From Plasmodiophora brassicae (Eukaryota > Endomyxa > Phytomyxea > Plasmodiophorida > Plasmodiophoridae), in assembly GCA_039704465.1 (NCBI GenBank), contig JASFAU010000010.1:62001-126000 (forward strand): a stretch of DNA of 64,000 nt. The letters are read 5' to 3'. The notes under the pieces are model-generated. The model did no database searches. It was not told the DNA's origin and was given only the letters and a program-made list of their open reading frames with translations. Position 1 is the first letter of the stretch; each line of letters starts with the position of its first letter. This document shows positions 18,406 to 28,939 of this stretch, one piece after another. Both the position numbers and the translations under genes were made by a program.

Positions 18406-19344
18406 CTATGCGGCCGGGCCGGACGTGAACAGGTCCAGCAGCGCCATCGCCGTGTGATGGTCACCTGTATCGGGTGTCTCGCCCACCATCTCCACCTGCG
18501 GCTGCTCGTCGTCGCTGTCCCCGCCTTCGCCCCGTTGCGATCGTTCGCCCGCTTGTGCGCACGACCAGCAAATGCTGACGGCGTCGACGCCCGTGCTGGC
18601 GTCCTTACGTACCTGGACGAACGTTCCCGACGCCGGGTACTTGCCCAGAACGGCCCATGGCGGCGGCCTGATCGACAGGGGCGCCCACGACGACGTGTCG
18701 CTGTCCAGCCAGGCGCCACAGTCGCAGCAGCACGACAACGACGACGGCGACGATGCCGTCGTCGCTCCCTCCGCATGGAGTCGCAGGCGTCGCTCGATGA
18801 CGTCCTGGGGCGCGTCCGGGAACATCTCGCACAACCGTCGGCATTGTTGCTGGCGGTCGCCTTCGTCCATGGCGACGATCGCCTCCTGTAGCTGCTGGTG
18901 TCGCTGCCGGATCGTGTCCCACTGTTCGTCCTGCTTCGTCTTCGTCGGCGACGCATGCGACGACGGGTCGCTGTCGACGATCCTCCAGAGCAGGGCGGTC
19001 GCCGACAGCGACTCGGGGCGCTTGGCCTCGTTCAGCCACCGGTAGATGGTTGTCGTCGACGCGACGCCCGGGAACGTGTCCAGGACGTCGACGACGCGGC
19101 AGGGTCGCCCGGCGCGGATCTGCGACGTGATGTAGGCCCTGGCCAGCGACCGCATGTTGACCTGGCCCGGGTTCTCCAGGGCGGCCCGCGCCTGGGCGAT
19201 CCACCGGTAGATGCTGCGGCACGTGGCAACGTCGGCGAACTCCTGCTGGACCTGCTGGACGGTGATCTCCTGCCCGGCCCGGATCTGCTCGCTGATGAAC
19301 GCCTTCGCCGATGCGAGGCGCTCGCCGTTCCGTCGTGCCATCAT
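18406..19344 (-). CDS. Tandem helix-turn-helix protein (unknown function)
   Basis: A 312-aa intronless frame from the double ATG at 19344. Residues about 8-45 and 60-100 are two related helical units: AFISEQIRAGQEITVQQV ... CRSIYRWIAQARA, and AYITSQIRAGRPCRVVDV ... TTTIYRWLNEAKR. Each ends in a recognition-helix-like IYRW motif, as in homeodomain-like HTH folds of transposases and some regulators. A Gln-rich helical segment and a region with CCCDCGAWLDSDT and CWSC follow, which could bind a metal. The tail is acidic. Probably DNA-binding, possibly derived from a transposase, but no catalytic domain is present. Confidence 0.55.
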   Translation of the reverse strand: MMARRNGERLASAKAFISEQIRAGQEITVQQVQQEFADVATCRSIYRWIAQARAALENPGQVNMRSLARAYITSQIRAGRPCRVVDVLDTFPGVASTTTIYRWLNEAKRPESLSATALLWRIVDSDPSSHASPTKTKQDEQWDTIRQRHQQLQEAIVAMDEGDRQQQCRRLCEMFPDAPQDVIERRLRLHAEGATTASSPSSLSCCCDCGAWLDSDTSSWAPLSIRPPPWAVLGKYPASGTFVQVRKDASTGVDAVSICWSCAQAGERSQRGEGGDSDDEQPQVEMVGETPDTGDHHTAMALLDLFTSGPAA

Positions 19345-19873
19345 CGCGCGCCGGGAGAAGTCACACACGCACGTACACAATTTCGATTATGTCGTGCTAA
19401 GCATGCAATGCTGCAGCGGGGAGATCGTCGAGGCGTACTTGTCGTAGTAATCCGCCCCCTAGGTGGTACATATTGACAACCAGCAGCAATCTTTGTCGAC
19501 CCTGGTACGTTGAGGTGGTAGATTCGACTTCGCACACACCTATATCGACGGGCACCAGGCACACGGGTGCTCCTACCGACGGCTGCCTGCGCCTACGTGC
19601 ATGTCGCCATACACAGGTTCGTTTGACTGGCGACGAATGCCCAAATGCAGTGCCGGGAAGATCGGGTACGTCGGGACTATGTACTCTGTTAGATCTTCGA
19701 AGTACCCTGCGTGTCAGTGTAACTCATTGTACCGGCACAACGCCTGTGAACGTGCAATGACAGCAGGCAATAGGAGACCAAAGACCGGGTCCGTCGACAC
19801 CACCAGCTGACGCATCTCCATCGCGGGAATGTCATCCGCCGGTGCACTGTATGTCCTCAGCGCCGATCATCGA
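19345..19873. other. Intergenic before the tandem array
   Basis: Between the HTH gene's start and the first repeat unit. I see no convincing exon or RNA gene. Confidence 0.45.
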
Positions 19874-20123
19874 CTGGAGCCTGCATCTTCCAGAGCAGCC
19901 CGGATCGGAACGGGGGCAACCGTGCGCGCGCCGTACACAGTTACGGCCGACTGCTCCTGCACGAGACACGTTGCCTCGGGGGCACCCGGTCGGCCGATCG
20001 CGCCCCCAGTCGGAGCGATGCGCGCGTAGGCACGCGGTAACCCCACTGTGCCTGAACTCGAGCACAGATCTCGGAGGTTCGTCACTCTGCTATTGATCGG
20101 TGTTGAGCGACGTCGACGACACG

Positions 20124-20806
20124 ATGATGAAGGTGCTGAAGAAGGCGCTCACAGCCTTGAAGAAGAAGGCGGCGAAGGCCGTGAAACAGGTGGCGCGTCA
20201 TCTGCGGCGCCGCCGACCTGCCAACCCTGGTGCATCGACAAAGGTTGCCACCGTCGATGGTGCTGGACGCCCTGTCGTGCTGCGCTCCCCGGAACCGCAC
20301 TCGAGCGTAGACCTGCCCCTGCCGTGGGCGACAACCACAAGCGGATCGTGGATCAATGAGGCCGCCGCTGTCACTCCGATCCTCATCTCGGTCCAAGTCT
20401 GTCCGCTGCTGTATGGCACGTTCGGCGCCTGCCAGCCGTGCCACACGCCGTCCTGGTACGCGTCGCAGCTGGATCGCATCATGAACGCGGACCACGTCGT
20501 GCCGATCTGTACGTTCTTCGGCGTCACTGCTATTGCTGGTATTCAGGTTAGTGTTATGGCGCAGACACTCTTACCATCGTCCTGGAGACGACCGACCGCC
20601 CGCACCACGTCGAGACGCCACCGGCCACGTGCAGCCCAGGCCTGTACGACGACGCATTGGGAACGCAGTCGACGAGTCCGTTCGACGTCCTGGACCGGGG
20701 GCCCGGTGCCCCGGTCGTCGTCGAGTGGAATGGAACTGGCGGGCGCTCCACTCTGAACCTGCACCAATCGAATACCCGTCATCATGGGGCACCGTTTCTC
20801 CAATAA
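20124..20806 (+). CDS. MMKV-family gene, unit A copy
   Basis: Exons 20124-20508 and 20565-20806 give 208 aa. Compared with the left-arm and C copies, an extra base near the end of exon 2 shifts the frame. The protein therefore ends EWNGTGGRSTLNLHQSN..PFLQ instead of EWTELAGAPL. There are also E-to-K, P-to-L and I-to-N changes. Core motif and intron are kept. Expression is unknown. Confidence 0.5.
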
Positions 20807-21242
20807 ACCCTTGTCGCTGAGCGTTCTGGAATTCGGGGACGCCCTCGTCATCGTGTGCACCTGAGCTAGTGTGGCGGCCAACCAAGCCCCCCGCACGTCA
20901 ACGCCAATGCCACCGGCGCATCGCGTCTGCATATCAGCGACGCAAAGCGAGCGGCCGCAGCAGGACCAGCTGTTGATTGCCGACCAGGGCGGAGTAGCGC
21001 GCAACGTCGCAGGTACGCGTGCAGTCGACTTGATCAGGGCAGGGCGCGCGTTGCCCGGATGACATCGTCCGGCCCCATCCCGACAGTCCTCTACTGCAGC
21101 GCAGCGCCAGCGAACATTCGATGCGGCTGTCCGGGCTTTGCAGCTCGCACAGTGCACGGGCCTCCCTGTCGTAGGTACACTGCAGTGTGTAGGTAGTAGC
21201 CACGGACGTCGCCGTCGCAGTCGCCGGCAGTGCGCAGTCGGA

Positions 21243-21426
21243 ATGCGCCGATCTGGGCTGGGTCGTGCCGACCCAGGGTACAGCAGCGCCGGCCGCACGT
21301 ACAACGCCATTGGTGAGGTCTGGGGCGTGGTGCAGCCTGGGCAGGACCGGAAACCCGACGCACAATGGTACAGCAATAGTCGAGACTACTGGGAGACCAC
21401 CGATCTCACCGTTAATGGCGTCCTTG
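21243..21426 (+). pseudogene. Truncated NTMT1 exon 1, unit A
   Basis: Matches the NTMT1 N-terminus (WYSNSRDYWETTDLTVNGVL) and stops where NTMT1 exon 1 ends. Unrelated sequence with an early stop follows after 21426. The SAM-binding and catalytic exons are absent, so it cannot encode a methyltransferase. Confidence 0.8.
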
Positions 21427-21535
21427 TAAACATGAATGCCGGCCATGACCTGTTGTTAGACTTGCTGGGGGCACTTGTGCGCTCTCCTCATGTCCACACT
21501 GTTGCTCCGCAACTCTGTCCATTATTAAAACGATG

Positions 21536-23627
21536 ACGGTGATGAGGTCGGTACTTCTCCTACCTATCCGCTCTTCTCTTTGGCGGGTACGCGATCCTGC
21601 CGGCCTGGGATGTGCATGCGGCATCGTCGGTGCTCGGCCCTCTGCTTCCGGACGGGTGCGCATTGGTCCAATCCGGGGTCATACAGTCCCTCATGATGTA
21701 CGGGCCGAACCCTGTCCGACTCTTCCCCAAATCCATGTCCCACGACGTCGGCGGGATCTTGACCGTCTCCCGTTTCAGTACGCTTCCCGATCTGCCCGAC
21801 TGGATCCGACTGCATCAAGTCGTCCGCCAGCATCCCAACGCACGCCGATCCCTGTCCTCGTCCAATCTGTCTACAAGACCTTCCCCGGTCCGACCCGGAA
21901 AGAGTTCCGCAAGCTGTTCGGGATGATTCGTACGCCATTGCACGACGTTGCCATGCCGGACGATTTCATGCAGCTGGCCGTGCTAGGTCGGATCTGCCTC
22001 GGCGCCGGCTCGCTTGCTGATCTGGTATATCCAACGCGTCGAGTTACACGAGGGATGACTACGATCGGATCTGCAGGGCGTCGACCATGCATCCGTCGGC
22101 GTTAACGAGCGATATCGTGTACTTATGCCTGTTCGGGGAAAGCAGGTACCCGCCGGCGCAGACCTGGCGAACCAGCATCCCGTGGGCGGATCGATCGGGA
22201 ACGTACTCGGACTGTGTGGAGACCGCCGCTCTCAACTTGCTGACCGCTATCCTTTACGACGTCAACACGACGACCATCAGTCGACTGCATCGCCTTCGCT
22301 CCCCAGAGCTGATCGCCTTCTACCACCGATTCCAGACGCCGTCGGCGTTGGCCACTGAGCTTTGCCATATAGAGTTCGCCCAGGTCATCCGGGAGCGGTG
22401 CCGCCAGGTCGTTGCGTTCGTCCATCCCGGCAGCGCATCGGAGGTGAAATCGGGCCGGGCCAACTTCGCCAATCTCGTCCACTGCCTGGCCGGGATCGAA
22501 TTCGACGCGCTCCTCGCCGACTTTGTTGTCTGTCGCGACCAAGACACGTTCACGTTTGCCTGACGGTACCGAGATGGTCGTTGAGCATGCTGACAGGCAC
22601 ACAGCGTTGCGATACGTGACCATCGGCGAAACCTTGGTCAAAGACGGCGGACCTGTGCCCAACCCCACGAATCCGGCGCTGTGGTTCGGCGTCTGCGATT
22701 CAGAGGTGCACCCCGTGTTCCAACATGGTGAATACGCGGTTGTCGCCGGGTACGAATCGGCGTAGATGCCAAGCCGGGTCCATCCAAACGATGTCTGGGT
22801 GTGGAATTTCGCGCGGCTCACCGAACGATCGGCGGATGTCGTGTCCGACATATTCCTTCGCGTGTCCGGATTGAAACGGCCGCGGAATTACCAATGTGGT
22901 TTGCAAGGTTTCTGTTGCCGCACGGCCATGACGACATTCTTTCGATTCTATGCGACCTGCGTGGCGTGTATCACGCGGGCCTACCGAGGCTCATGGCGGT
23001 ATCAGCCCTCGCGAACGCGTTGCAGGACGCTGCTGATCTGCCCCCGATCATGTCCGTCGTTCTCGACATGTTCGAGGCTCGCGTTGCCGATCTGGCCAAC
23101 CTGGATATGTCGCCCGACTCCGATGACTATGCCCTGCTACGCCTGCACGCCCATCTCCGGTATTCGAACACGACATCGGATCAGGTGTTGGCAATACTGC
23201 GGGATCCCAACACCAACAGTACCGACGGTCTCGACCGGTTTGCCATTGACGTGTTCCGGCGATCGCTGAACGAGACTGTCGCACACCTTGCTAATCTATG
23301 CGACCGTTCGATGCGTTTCTGTCCGGCGGGCTTGTCGGTGCTGGAGGCGATGGGACGCGTAGAGTACCGCGACTGGGTGACGCTGGACGTGTTCGAAGAT
23401 ATCGTCCGCGCTGCGACAAAGTATTCCATGCTGCTCCCTGGGAATATCTTTGACCTGTTCGCTGACCATTTGTCACTCGACGGGGTGGACGCGGTTCACG
23501 CCAGCATCCCCGGCCTGGCAGCGCGGCCCGCCACGATTGTGCTGGGTTCACTTAGGCGCCCCCCGATACCGGGACCGTCGACCCACCTGCTGACGCATCT
23601 CCAGCGCGGGAATGCCATCCGTATATA
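21536..23627 (+). pseudogene. Unknown gene U3, unit A copy, frameshifted relative to B
   Basis: Same content as the unit B copy, but one G is missing at about 22024. This breaks the long frame after AVLGRICLGAGSLADL. Two further single-base differences near 23510-23525 change the C-terminus (ends RGNAIRI). The break lies at a GT that could act as a donor, so a spliced product is not excluded. I treat it as probably decayed. Confidence 0.5.
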
Positions 23628-23890
23628 ATCGGCTAATGGTCTGGAGCCTGCATCTTCCAGAGCAGCCCGGATCGGAACGGGGGCAACCGTGCGCGCGCCG
23701 TACACAGTTACGGCCGACTGCTCCTGCACGAGACACGTTGCCTCGGGTGCACCCGGTCGGCCGATCGCGCCCCCAGTCGGAGCGATGCGCGCGTAGGCAC
23801 GCGGCAACCCCACTGTGCCTGAACTCGAGCACAGATCTCGGAGGTTCGTCACTCTGCTATTGATCGGTGTTGGGCGACGTCGACGACACG

Positions 23891-24591
23891 ATGATGAAGG
23901 TGCTGAAGAAGGCGCTCACAGCCTTGAAGAAGAAGGCGGCGAAGGCCGTGAAACAGGTGGCGCGTCATCTGCGGCGCCGCCGACCTGCCAACCCTGGTGC
24001 ATCGACAGAGGTTGCCACCGTCGATGGTGCTGGACGCCCTGTCGTGCCGCGCTCCCCGGAACCGCACTCGAGCGTAGACCTGCCCCTGCCGTGGGCGACA
24101 ACCACAAGCGGATCGTGGATCATTGAGGCCGCCGCTGTCACTCCGATCCTCATCTCGGTCCAAGTCTGTCCGCTGCTGTATGGCACGTTCGGCGCCTGCC
24201 AGCCGTGCCACACGCCGTCCTGGTACGCGTCGCAGCTGGATCGCATCATGAACGCGGACCACGTCGTGCCGATCTGTACGTTCTTCGGCGTCACTGCTAT
24301 TGCTGGTATTCAGGTTAGTGTTATGGCGCAGACACTCTTACCATCGTCCTGGAGACGACCGACCGCCCGCACCACGTCGAGACGCCACCGGCCACGTGCA
24401 GCCCAGGCCTGTACGACGACGCATTGGGAACGCAGTCGACGAGTCCGTTCGACGTCCTGGACCGGGGGCCCGGTGCCCCGGTCGTCGTCGAGTGGAATGG
24501 AACTGGCGGGCGCTCCACTCTGAACCTGCCCAATCAATCGAATACGTCGTCATCATGGGGCACCGTTTCTCCAATAAACCCTTGTCGCTGA
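23891..24591 (+). CDS. MMKV-family gene, unit B copy
   Basis: Exons 23891-24275 and 24332-24591 give 214 aa. It shares the extra base of unit A, and a further small rearrangement (CTGCCCAATCAATCG) extends the frame to TGTCGCTGA. The C-terminus thus becomes SSSWGTVSPINPCR. Core and basic N-terminus are unchanged from the left-arm copy. Confidence 0.5.
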
Positions 24592-25013
24592 GCGTTCTGG
24601 AATTCGGGGACGCCCTCGTCATCGTGTGCACCTGAGCTAGTGTGGCGGCCAACCAAGCCCCCCGCACGTCAACGCCAATGCCACCGGCGCATCGCGTCTG
24701 CATATCAGCGACGCAAAGCGAGCGGCCGCAGCAGGACCAGCTGTTGATTGCCGACCAGGGCGGAGTAGCGCGCAACGTCGCAGGTACGCGTGCAGTCGAC
24801 TTGATCAGGGCAGGGCGCGCGTTGCCCGGATGACATCGTCCGGCCCCATCCCGACAGTCCTCTACTGCAGCGCAGCGCCAGCGAACATTCGATGCGGCTG
24901 TCCGGGCTTTGCAGCTCGCACAGTGCACGGGCCTCCCTGTCGTAGGTACACTGCAGTGTGTAGGTAGTAGCCACGGACGTCGCCGTCGCAGTCGCCGGCA
25001 GTGCGCAGTCGGA

Positions 25014-25197
25014 ATGCGCCGATCTGGGCTGGGTCGTGCCGACCCAGGGTACAGCAGCGCCGGCCGCACGTACAACGCCATTGGTGAGGTCTGGGGCGTG
25101 GTGCAGCCTGGGCAGGACCGGAAACCCGACGCACAATGGTACAGCAATAGTCGAGACTACTGGGAGACCACCGATCTCACCGTTAATGGCGTCCTTG
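25014..25197 (+). pseudogene. Truncated NTMT1 exon 1, unit B
   Basis: Identical in extent to the unit A fragment, with the same breakpoint after GTCCTTG. It was therefore copied with the unit rather than formed independently. Confidence 0.8.
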
Positions 25198-25303
25198 TAA
25201 ACATGAATGCCGGCCATGACCTGTTGTTAGACTTGCTGGGGGCACTTGTGCGCTCTCCTCATGTCCACACTGTTGCTCCGCAACTCTGTCCATTATTAAA
25301 ACG

Positions 25304-27367
25304 ATGACGGTGATGAGGTCGGTACTTCTCCTACCTATCCGCTCTTCTCTTTGGCGGGTACGCGATCCTGCCGGCCTGGGATGTGCATGCGGCATCGTCG
25401 GTGCTCGGCCCTCTGCTTCCGGACGGGTGCGCATTGGTCCAATCCGGGGTCATACAGTCCCTCATGATGTACGGGCCGAACCCTGTCCGACTCTTCCCCA
25501 AATCCATGTCCCACGACGTCGGCGGGATCTTGACCGTCTCCCGTTTCAGTACGCTTCCCGATCTGCCCGACTGGATCCGACTGCATCAAGTCGTCCGCCA
25601 GCATCCCAACGCACGCCGATCCCTGTCCTCGTCCAATCTGTCTACAAGACCTTCCCCGGTCCGACCCGGAAAGAGTTCCGCAAGCTGTTCGGGATGATTC
25701 GTACGCCATTGCACGACGTTGCCATGCCGGACGATTTCATGCAGCTGGCCGTGCTAGGTCGGATCTGCCTCGGCGCCGGCTCGCTTGCTGATCTGGGTAT
25801 ATCCAACGCGTCGAGTTACACGAGGGATGACTACGATCGGATCTGCAGGGCGTCGACCATGCATCCGTCGGCGTTAACGAGCGATATCGTGTACTTATGC
25901 CTGTTCGGGGAAAGCAGGTACCCGCCGGCGCAGACCTGGCGAACCAGCATCCCGTGGGCGGATCGATCGGGAACGTACTCGGACTGTGTGGAGACCGCCG
26001 CTCTCAACTTGCTGACCGCTATCCTTTACGACGTCAACACGACGACCATCAGTCGACTGCATCGCCTTCGCTCCCCAGAGCTGATCGCCTTCTACCACCG
26101 ATTCCAGACGCCGTCGGCGTTGGCCACTGAGCTTTGCCATATAGAGTTCGCCCAGGTCATCCGGGAGCGGTGCCGCCAGGTCGTTGCGTTCGTCCATCCC
26201 GGCAGCGCATCGGAGGTGAAATCGGGCCGGGCCAACTTCGCCAATCTCGTCCACTGCCTGGCCGGGATCGAATTCGACGCGCTCCTCGCCGACTTTGTTG
26301 TCTGTCGCGACCAAGACACGTTCACGTTTGCCTGACGGTACCGAGATGGTCGTTGAGCATGCTGACAGGCACACAGCGTTGCGATACGTGACCATCGGCG
26401 AAACCTTGGTCAAAGACGGCGGACCTGTGCCCAACCCCACGAATCCGGCGCTGTGGTTCGGCGTCTGCGATTCAGAGGTGCACCCCGTGTTCCAACATGG
26501 TGAATACGCGGTTGTCGCCGGGTACGAATCGGCGTAGATGCCAAGCCGGGTCCATCCAAACGATGTCTGGGTGTGGAATTTCGCGCGGCTCACCGAACGA
26601 TCGGCGGATGTCGTGTCCGACATATTCCTTCGCGTGTCCGGATTGAAACGGCCGCGGAATTACCAATGTGGTTTGCAAGGTTTCTGTTGCCGCACGGCCA
26701 TGACGACATTCTTTCGATTCTATGCGACCTGCGTGGCGTGTATCACGCGGGCCTACCGAGGCTCATGGCGGTATCAGCCCTCGCGAACGCGTTGCAGGAC
26801 GCTGCTGATCTGCCCCCGATCATGTCCGTCGTTCTCGACATGTTCGAGGCTCGCGTTGCCGATCTGGCCAACCTGGATATGTCGCCCGACTCCGATGACT
26901 ATGCCCTGCTACGCCTGCACGCCCATCTCCGGTATTCGAACACGACATCGGATCAGGTGTTGGCAATACTGCGGGATCCCAACACCAACAGTACCGACGG
27001 TCTCGACCGGTTTGCCATTGACGTGTTCCGGCGATCGCTGAACGAGACTGTCGCACACCTTGCTAATCTATGCGACCGTTCGATGCGTTTCTGTCCGGCG
27101 GGCTTGTCGGTGCTGGAGGCGATGGGACGCGTAGAGTACCGCGACTGGGTGACGCTGGACGTGTTCGAAGATATCGTCCGCGCTGCGACAAAGTATTCCA
27201 TGCTGCTCCCTGGGAATATCTTTGACCTGTTCGCTGACCATTTGTCACTCGACGGGGTGGACGCGGTTCACGCCAGCATCCCCCGGCCTGGCAGCGCCGG
27301 CCCGCCACGATTGTGCTGGGTTCACTTAGGCGCCCCCCGATACCGGGACCGTCGACCCACCTGCTGA
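25304..27367 (+). CDS. Unknown gene U3, unit B copy
   Basis: A set of protein-like frames in one direction. The longest runs 25304-26335 (343 aa) and holds FPGPTRKEFRKLFGMI and SGTYSDCVETAALNLL. Before its middle, another frame reads LFGGYAILPAWDVHAA then PKSMSHDVGGILTVS, joinable by a 59-bp intron (GTCGTC...CTACAAG). Downstream, LPDGTEMVVEHADRHTALRY and VHPNDVWVWNFARLTERSAD continue in other frames. A final 264-aa frame (26573-27367) is helix-rich (FEARVADLANLDM, DWVTLDVFEDIVRAATKY). It is probably one multi-exon gene, but the 5' end and several junctions are unresolved. No known domain recognised; the D-C-V-E-T-A motif before a Leu-rich helix is the most distinctive feature. Confidence 0.4.
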
Positions 27368-27664
27368 CGCATCTCCAGCGCGGGAATGCCATCCGTATAT
27401 AATCGGCTAATGGTCTGGAGCCTGCATCTTCCAGAGCAGCCCGGATCGGAACGGGGGCAACCGTGCGCGCGCCGTACACAGTTACGGCCGACTGCTCCTG
27501 CACGAGACACGTTGCCTCGGGTGCACCCGGTCGGCCGATCGCGCCCCCAGTCGGAGCGATGCGCGCGTAGGCACGCGGCAACCCCACTGTGCCTGAACTC
27601 GAGCACAGATCTCGGAGGTTCGTCACTCTGCTATTGATCGGTGTTGGGCGACGTCGACGACACG

Positions 27665-28296
27665 ATGATGAAGGTGCTGAAGAAGGCGCTCACAGCCTTG
27701 AAGAAGAAGGCGGCGAAGGCCGTGAAACAGGTGGCGCGTCATCTGCGGCGCCGCCGACCTGCCAACCCTGGTGCATCGACAGAGGTTGCCACCGTCGATG
27801 GTGCTGGACGCCCTGTCGTGCCGCGCTCCCCGGAACCGCACTCGAGCGTAGACCTGCCCCTGCCGTGGGCGACAACCACAAGCGGATCGTGGATCATTGA
27901 GGCCGCCGCTGTCACTCCGATCCTCATCTCGGTCCAAGTCTGTCCGCTGCTGTATGGCACGTTCGGCGCCTGCCAGCCGTGCCACACGCCGTCCTGGTAC
28001 GCGTCGCAGCTGGATCGCATCATGAACGCGGATCACGTCGTGCCGATCTGTACGTTCTTCGGCGTCACTGCTATTGCTGGTATTCAGGTTAGTGTTATGG
28101 CGCAGACACTCTTACCATCGTCCTGGAGACGACCGACCGCCCGCACCACGTCGAGGCACCACCGGCCACGTGCAGCCCAGGCCTGTACGACGACGCGTTG
28201 GGAACGCAGTCGACGAGTCCGTTCGACGTCCTGGACCGGGGGCCCGGTGCCCCGGTCGTCGTCGAGTGGACGGAACTGGCGGGCGCTCCACTCTGA
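27665..28296 (+). CDS. MMKV-family gene, unit C copy
   Basis: Exons 27665-28049 and 28106-28296 give 191 aa ending VVVEWTELAGAPL, like the left-arm copy, from which it differs at very few residues (for example A versus D before GRPVV). This ending also fits the decayed relative at 29.5 kb (VIVDWNHLSS). It is therefore likely ancestral, and the A and B tails are derived. Confidence 0.5.
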
Positions 28297-28462
28297 ACCT
28301 GCACCAATCGAACACCCATCATCACGTGGCACCGTTTCTCCAATAAATCCTTGTCGCTGAGCGTTCTGGAAATCGGGGACGCCCTCGTCATCGTGTGCTG
28401 GTCCGGCGGCCAGTCAAGCCCCACACGTCATCGCCAAGTTAGGCGGCAGAACGCCAGCATCC

Positions 28463-28493
28463 CCCGGCCTGGCAGTGCCAGTGCCAGGCCGGG
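28463..28493. repeat. Perfect 12-bp hairpin at the array's right end
   Basis: CCCGGCCTGGCA and TGCCAGGCCGGG pair perfectly around a 7-nt loop, followed by TTTTAG. The left half is the conserved unit-end sequence; the right half is new. It may be a breakpoint scar or a 3' processing/termination structure. Confidence 0.7.
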
Positions 28494-28939
28494 TTTTAGT
28501 AAGTACTTTTCTTGTCGGCGTCCGTCCGAAGGCTACCCCCGGTCGTTTGCCTTCGGATGGGCTCCAGTCGTTCCTTCGGAATAGGTAGGTGAGTGCATAG
28601 TGCATTCGTTACCCGGGTAATGGTCAGTTTCGTATGGGCGCCTCCAGGAAGGGAATCTCCACATCGCGACGGGCAAGCAATCGGGAGACCCTTTTCCAAG
28701 TGCCCGTCCTGTAAACGACGTCTGCGAGAAATGGTGACCCTTGCCATTCAGATATCGGGTGCGTCATTCAGAATGCCATCCGCATTTGTGGATGCCGGGC
28801 CGTTATATCGACAAAGGCTTCGTCGGCGGCAGTCTCTGGAGGCAGATGACGACCGGCAGCTGCGCGTCGATTGAAGACTCACCCCATGCCCTCACCAACG
28901 CCCTCGTTGATCATCTTCTAAACGCAGTGCTGGAGCACA

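Larger units (their letters stand above)
19874..28474 (+). repeat. Tandem array, about 3.77-kb units A, B and partial C
   Basis: Unit A 19874-23640 and unit B 23641-27414 are nearly identical, differing by scattered substitutions and small indels. Unit C begins at 27415 and follows the unit to about 28436. A short stretch at about 28452-28474 then matches the far end of a unit (CGCCAGCATCCCCCGGCCTG), so C looks internally deleted. Each full unit holds an MMKV-family gene, a truncated NTMT1 first exon and an unknown gene (U3). A TATATAAT motif occurs just before the starts of B and C. Confidence 0.85.

Noticed and set aside
20543..21376. 277-aa minus-strand frame in units A and B
   Set aside because: Opposite strand of MMKV exon 2 and the NTMT1 fragment; mostly Arg/Pro/Ser-rich shadow sequence and not conserved in the left arm.
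21304..21426. NTMT1 fragment as a functional second methyltransferase
   Set aside because: Only the first exon is present; all SAM-binding motifs are missing.
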